From Rhizorhabdus sp. (GTDB lineage: Bacteria > Pseudomonadota > Alphaproteobacteria > Sphingomonadales > Sphingomonadaceae): a DNA stretch of 6,663 bases. The notes beneath the pieces are model-generated. The model had not been told where the DNA came from, searched no databases, and saw nothing but the letters and a program-made list of their open reading frames with translations. Made by a program: the position numbers and the translations under genes. This document shows positions 5,304 through 6,663 of this stretch, in pieces. Each line of letters starts with the position of its first letter. Position 1 is the first letter of the stretch. The stretch spans positions 1 through 6,663 of the forward strand of contig SCUQ01000502.1 of assembly GCA_004297635.1 (NCBI GenBank), in the 5' to 3' direction.

Positions 5304-6663
5304 TTGAGCGCCCTTATCGACGCCGCTGCCTGACCCAGCGCCGTCCGGAATTCGGCCGGGCGATAGGCATTGCTGTTGCCCACCGCCTTATAGGCCCGAT
5401 CGATCGCGCCGCGGGCATTGCGGGCGCGATCCGCGCTGACATGGCCCTGACGGACCAGTCCGTTGAGAAGTGTATCGATTGCCATCACGGCCTGGGCCGA
5501 GCCCTCATAGTCGGTGAAGCGCGCGGTGATCGTGCTGCTCGCTATACTGTCGATGACCGCGAAACTTTCGGACCGGCCGAAGCTGGCGCGGGCCATCATG
5601 TCGGCGAGTCCGTCGGCCGAGGCCGCCAGCCGCCGCGCCGCGGAAACGGCGGCGCCGCGATCCTTGGCCAGCGCTGCATGGAACGCCTTCGAGTCGGCAT
5701 CGAACCTCGCCGACGCGCCGGGGGCTGCAACTTTCGCCGCCGCTGAGAGCATGATCATATTCTCGTCGTTGAAGGGCGGCATGCCGGACGGGATCGGACG
5801 GCCAGGGTTGGCCAGCCAGTTCGCCTTGCCGCTGGGGCCGTCGACGATCTGCCGATGGCAGCTGTGACAATCGAAGAAATAGATTTCCGGGAAGATGCCG
5901 TCGGTGCCCAGCTTCGGGCTGGCGAACAGCGTGCTCTGGCGGCTGACCGCCACCGCCTGGCCGACCGCCCACATCTGGACATTGTTGGTGCGGTGCTTGC
6001 GGCGGATATAGTCCGCATCCTCGTCATGATGCTGCTGGAGCGCCGAGAAGAGATCGAGCTCGAACGCAACTCGCGGATGGCCGGCGGCCATGATCCGGTG
6101 CGATACGAACTGGCCGGGCTTGTCGCTGCCGAAATGGCAGTCGAGGCATTTTTCGGCGCGGGCGCGCGGCTGATCCAGCGGGTAAAGGCCGCGCGCGACA
6201 TTGGCCGCATGGCTCTGGCCAACCGCATAATGGGTGCTCAGCCATTGCTGGGCACCGCCGTGGCAGGCCTCGCAGCCGACGCCGTCGCTCACCTGCCAGC
6301 GCGGGCCTTTGCCGGCATAGGCGGGGTCGGCATGGCAGCCCAGGCATTCGCCGGCCGAGGTGGCCGGCCCGATTCCCATCTTGGCGGCGATCGCCTGGCC
6401 ACGCGGGCTGGCAAGCACCGCGAAGGCGCGGCTGTGCGCACCCGTCTCGCTGGAGGCGCTCTGCCAGTGAAGGATTTCATCCTGGCGAACGACCGCACCG
6501 GTCGGCTCGCTGCGTCCATGGCAGGTCGATCCCGCGCAGGAGGCGACCCCGACATGGCTATTGCCCGATGCCGCGGACGATGATGACGCTACGGCGCGCT
6601 CCGCCGTGCCGGTGACGGCAAGAAAGAGAAAACCGATAGCGAAGACGGCGGCGCCCAGAAGCC
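5300..6663 (-). CDS. Pentaheme c-type cytochrome, cytochrome c554-like (5' end cut by window edge)
   Basis: The frame is open to the right edge, so the start codon lies outside; 453 residues are visible, counting from the codon at 6661. They begin inside a signal-peptide core (LLGAAVFAIGFLFLAV), with likely cleavage near residue 25. Five heme sites follow: an atypical CX4CH (C42, C47, H48), then CLGCH 106-110, CEACH 130-134, CLDCH 172-176 and CHSCH 265-269. Histidines between them (for example 36, 65, 76, 144, 151, 188, 195) could be distal ligands. Spacing and context such as DGVGCEACHGG and SHRIMAAGHPR fit the cytochrome c554-like multiheme group (family assignment from memory). Residues about 310-453 lack heme motifs and look alpha-helical and Ala-rich. 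The stop overlaps the next start as ATGA. It is predicted to be a soluble periplasmic electron carrier or oxidoreductase subunit; partner and substrate are unknown. An internal GTG at 6418 would lose the signal peptide and the first heme, so it is not the start. Confidence 0.93.
   Translation of the reverse strand, partial: LLGAAVFAIGFLFLAVTGTAERAVASSSSAASGNSHVGVASCAGSTCHGRSEPTGAVVRQDEILHWQSASSETGAHSRAFAVLASPRGQAIAAKMGIGPATSAGECLGCHADPAYAGKGPRWQVSDGVGCEACHGGAQQWLSTHYAVGQSHAANVARGLYPLDQPRARAEKCLDCHFGSDKPGQFVSHRIMAAGHPRVAFELDLFSALQQHHDEDADYIRRKHRTNNVQMWAVGQAVAVSRQSTLFASPKLGTDGIFPEIYFFDCHSCHRQIVDGPSGKANWLANPGRPIPSGMPPFNDENMIMLSAAAKVAAPGASARFDADSKAFHAALAKDRGAAVSAARRLAASADGLADMMARASFGRSESFAVIDSIASSTITARFTDYEGSAQAVMAIDTLLNGLVRQGHVSADRARNARGAIDRAYKAVGNSNAYRPAEFRTALGQAAASIRALK
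5311..5315 (-). promoter_or_regulatory. Ribosome binding site of the DUF336 lipoprotein gene
   Basis: Minus-strand AAGGG lies 7 bases before the ATG at 5303, inside the last codons of the pentaheme cytochrome gene. It uses an AGG arginine codon, uncommon in this GC-rich coding sequence, which fits selection for an embedded Shine-Dalgarno. With the ATGA overlap it suggests translational coupling. Confidence 0.6.

Larger units (their letters stand above)
1..6663 (-). other. Probable single operon of envelope electron-transfer genes
   Basis: Four genes run in the same direction, with junctions of -4, -16 (or -1) and +8 bases. Every product has an export signal and two are multiheme cytochromes. 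No space exists for an internal promoter or terminator, and no hairpin followed by a T-run was seen at the junctions. Both ends are cut, so the promoter and the full gene content are outside the window. Co-transcription is inferred from spacing. Confidence 0.85.

Noticed and set aside
2994..5333. 779-codon open frame on the plus strand
   Set aside because: It lies antisense to the lipoprotein gene and part of the barrel gene, both of which have clear domains and export signals. Its translation is Arg/Gly/Ala/Asp-rich with no motif, typical of a shadow frame in GC-rich DNA.
5855..6583. 242-codon open frame on the plus strand
   Set aside because: It is antisense to the pentaheme cytochrome and explained as a composition shadow.

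Overview
The window is GC-rich and holds four tightly packed genes, all on the minus strand, so it reads from right to left. All four encode exported proteins. In transcription order they are: (1) a pentaheme c-type cytochrome whose start lies beyond the right edge (5300-6663); (2) a lipoprotein with two tandem GlcG/HbpS-type (DUF336) domains (3294-5303); (3) an outer-membrane beta-barrel protein (1345-3309); and (4) the N-terminal 445 residues of a larger multiheme cytochrome c that runs off the left edge (1-1336).

The junctions are an ATGA overlap, a 1- or 16-base overlap, and an 8-base gap with a Shine-Dalgarno inside the previous stop. There is no room for an internal promoter or terminator, so this is very probably one translationally coupled operon that continues in at least one direction. 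No RNA gene, insertion sequence, integrase, CRISPR array or origin is visible, and there is no gene-free stretch above 300 bases.

The composition (high GC, GC-rich third positions, very long antisense shadow ORFs) and the Sec/Lol/barrel-type envelope proteins point to a Gram-negative proteobacterium. The style suggests an alphaproteobacterium, possibly a sphingomonad, but that is an impression and not a demonstrated placement.

Together the genes look like a porin-cytochrome type electron conduit. A barrel in the outer membrane could hold or contact multiheme cytochromes that carry electrons between the periplasm and the outside, with a DUF336 lipoprotein as an unusual extra part. Nine heme-attachment motifs are visible across the two partial cytochromes. 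No inner-membrane quinol dehydrogenase, terminal oxidoreductase or regulator falls inside the window, so the direction of electron flow (metal or extracellular acceptor reduction versus oxidation of an external donor) and the substrate cannot be read here.
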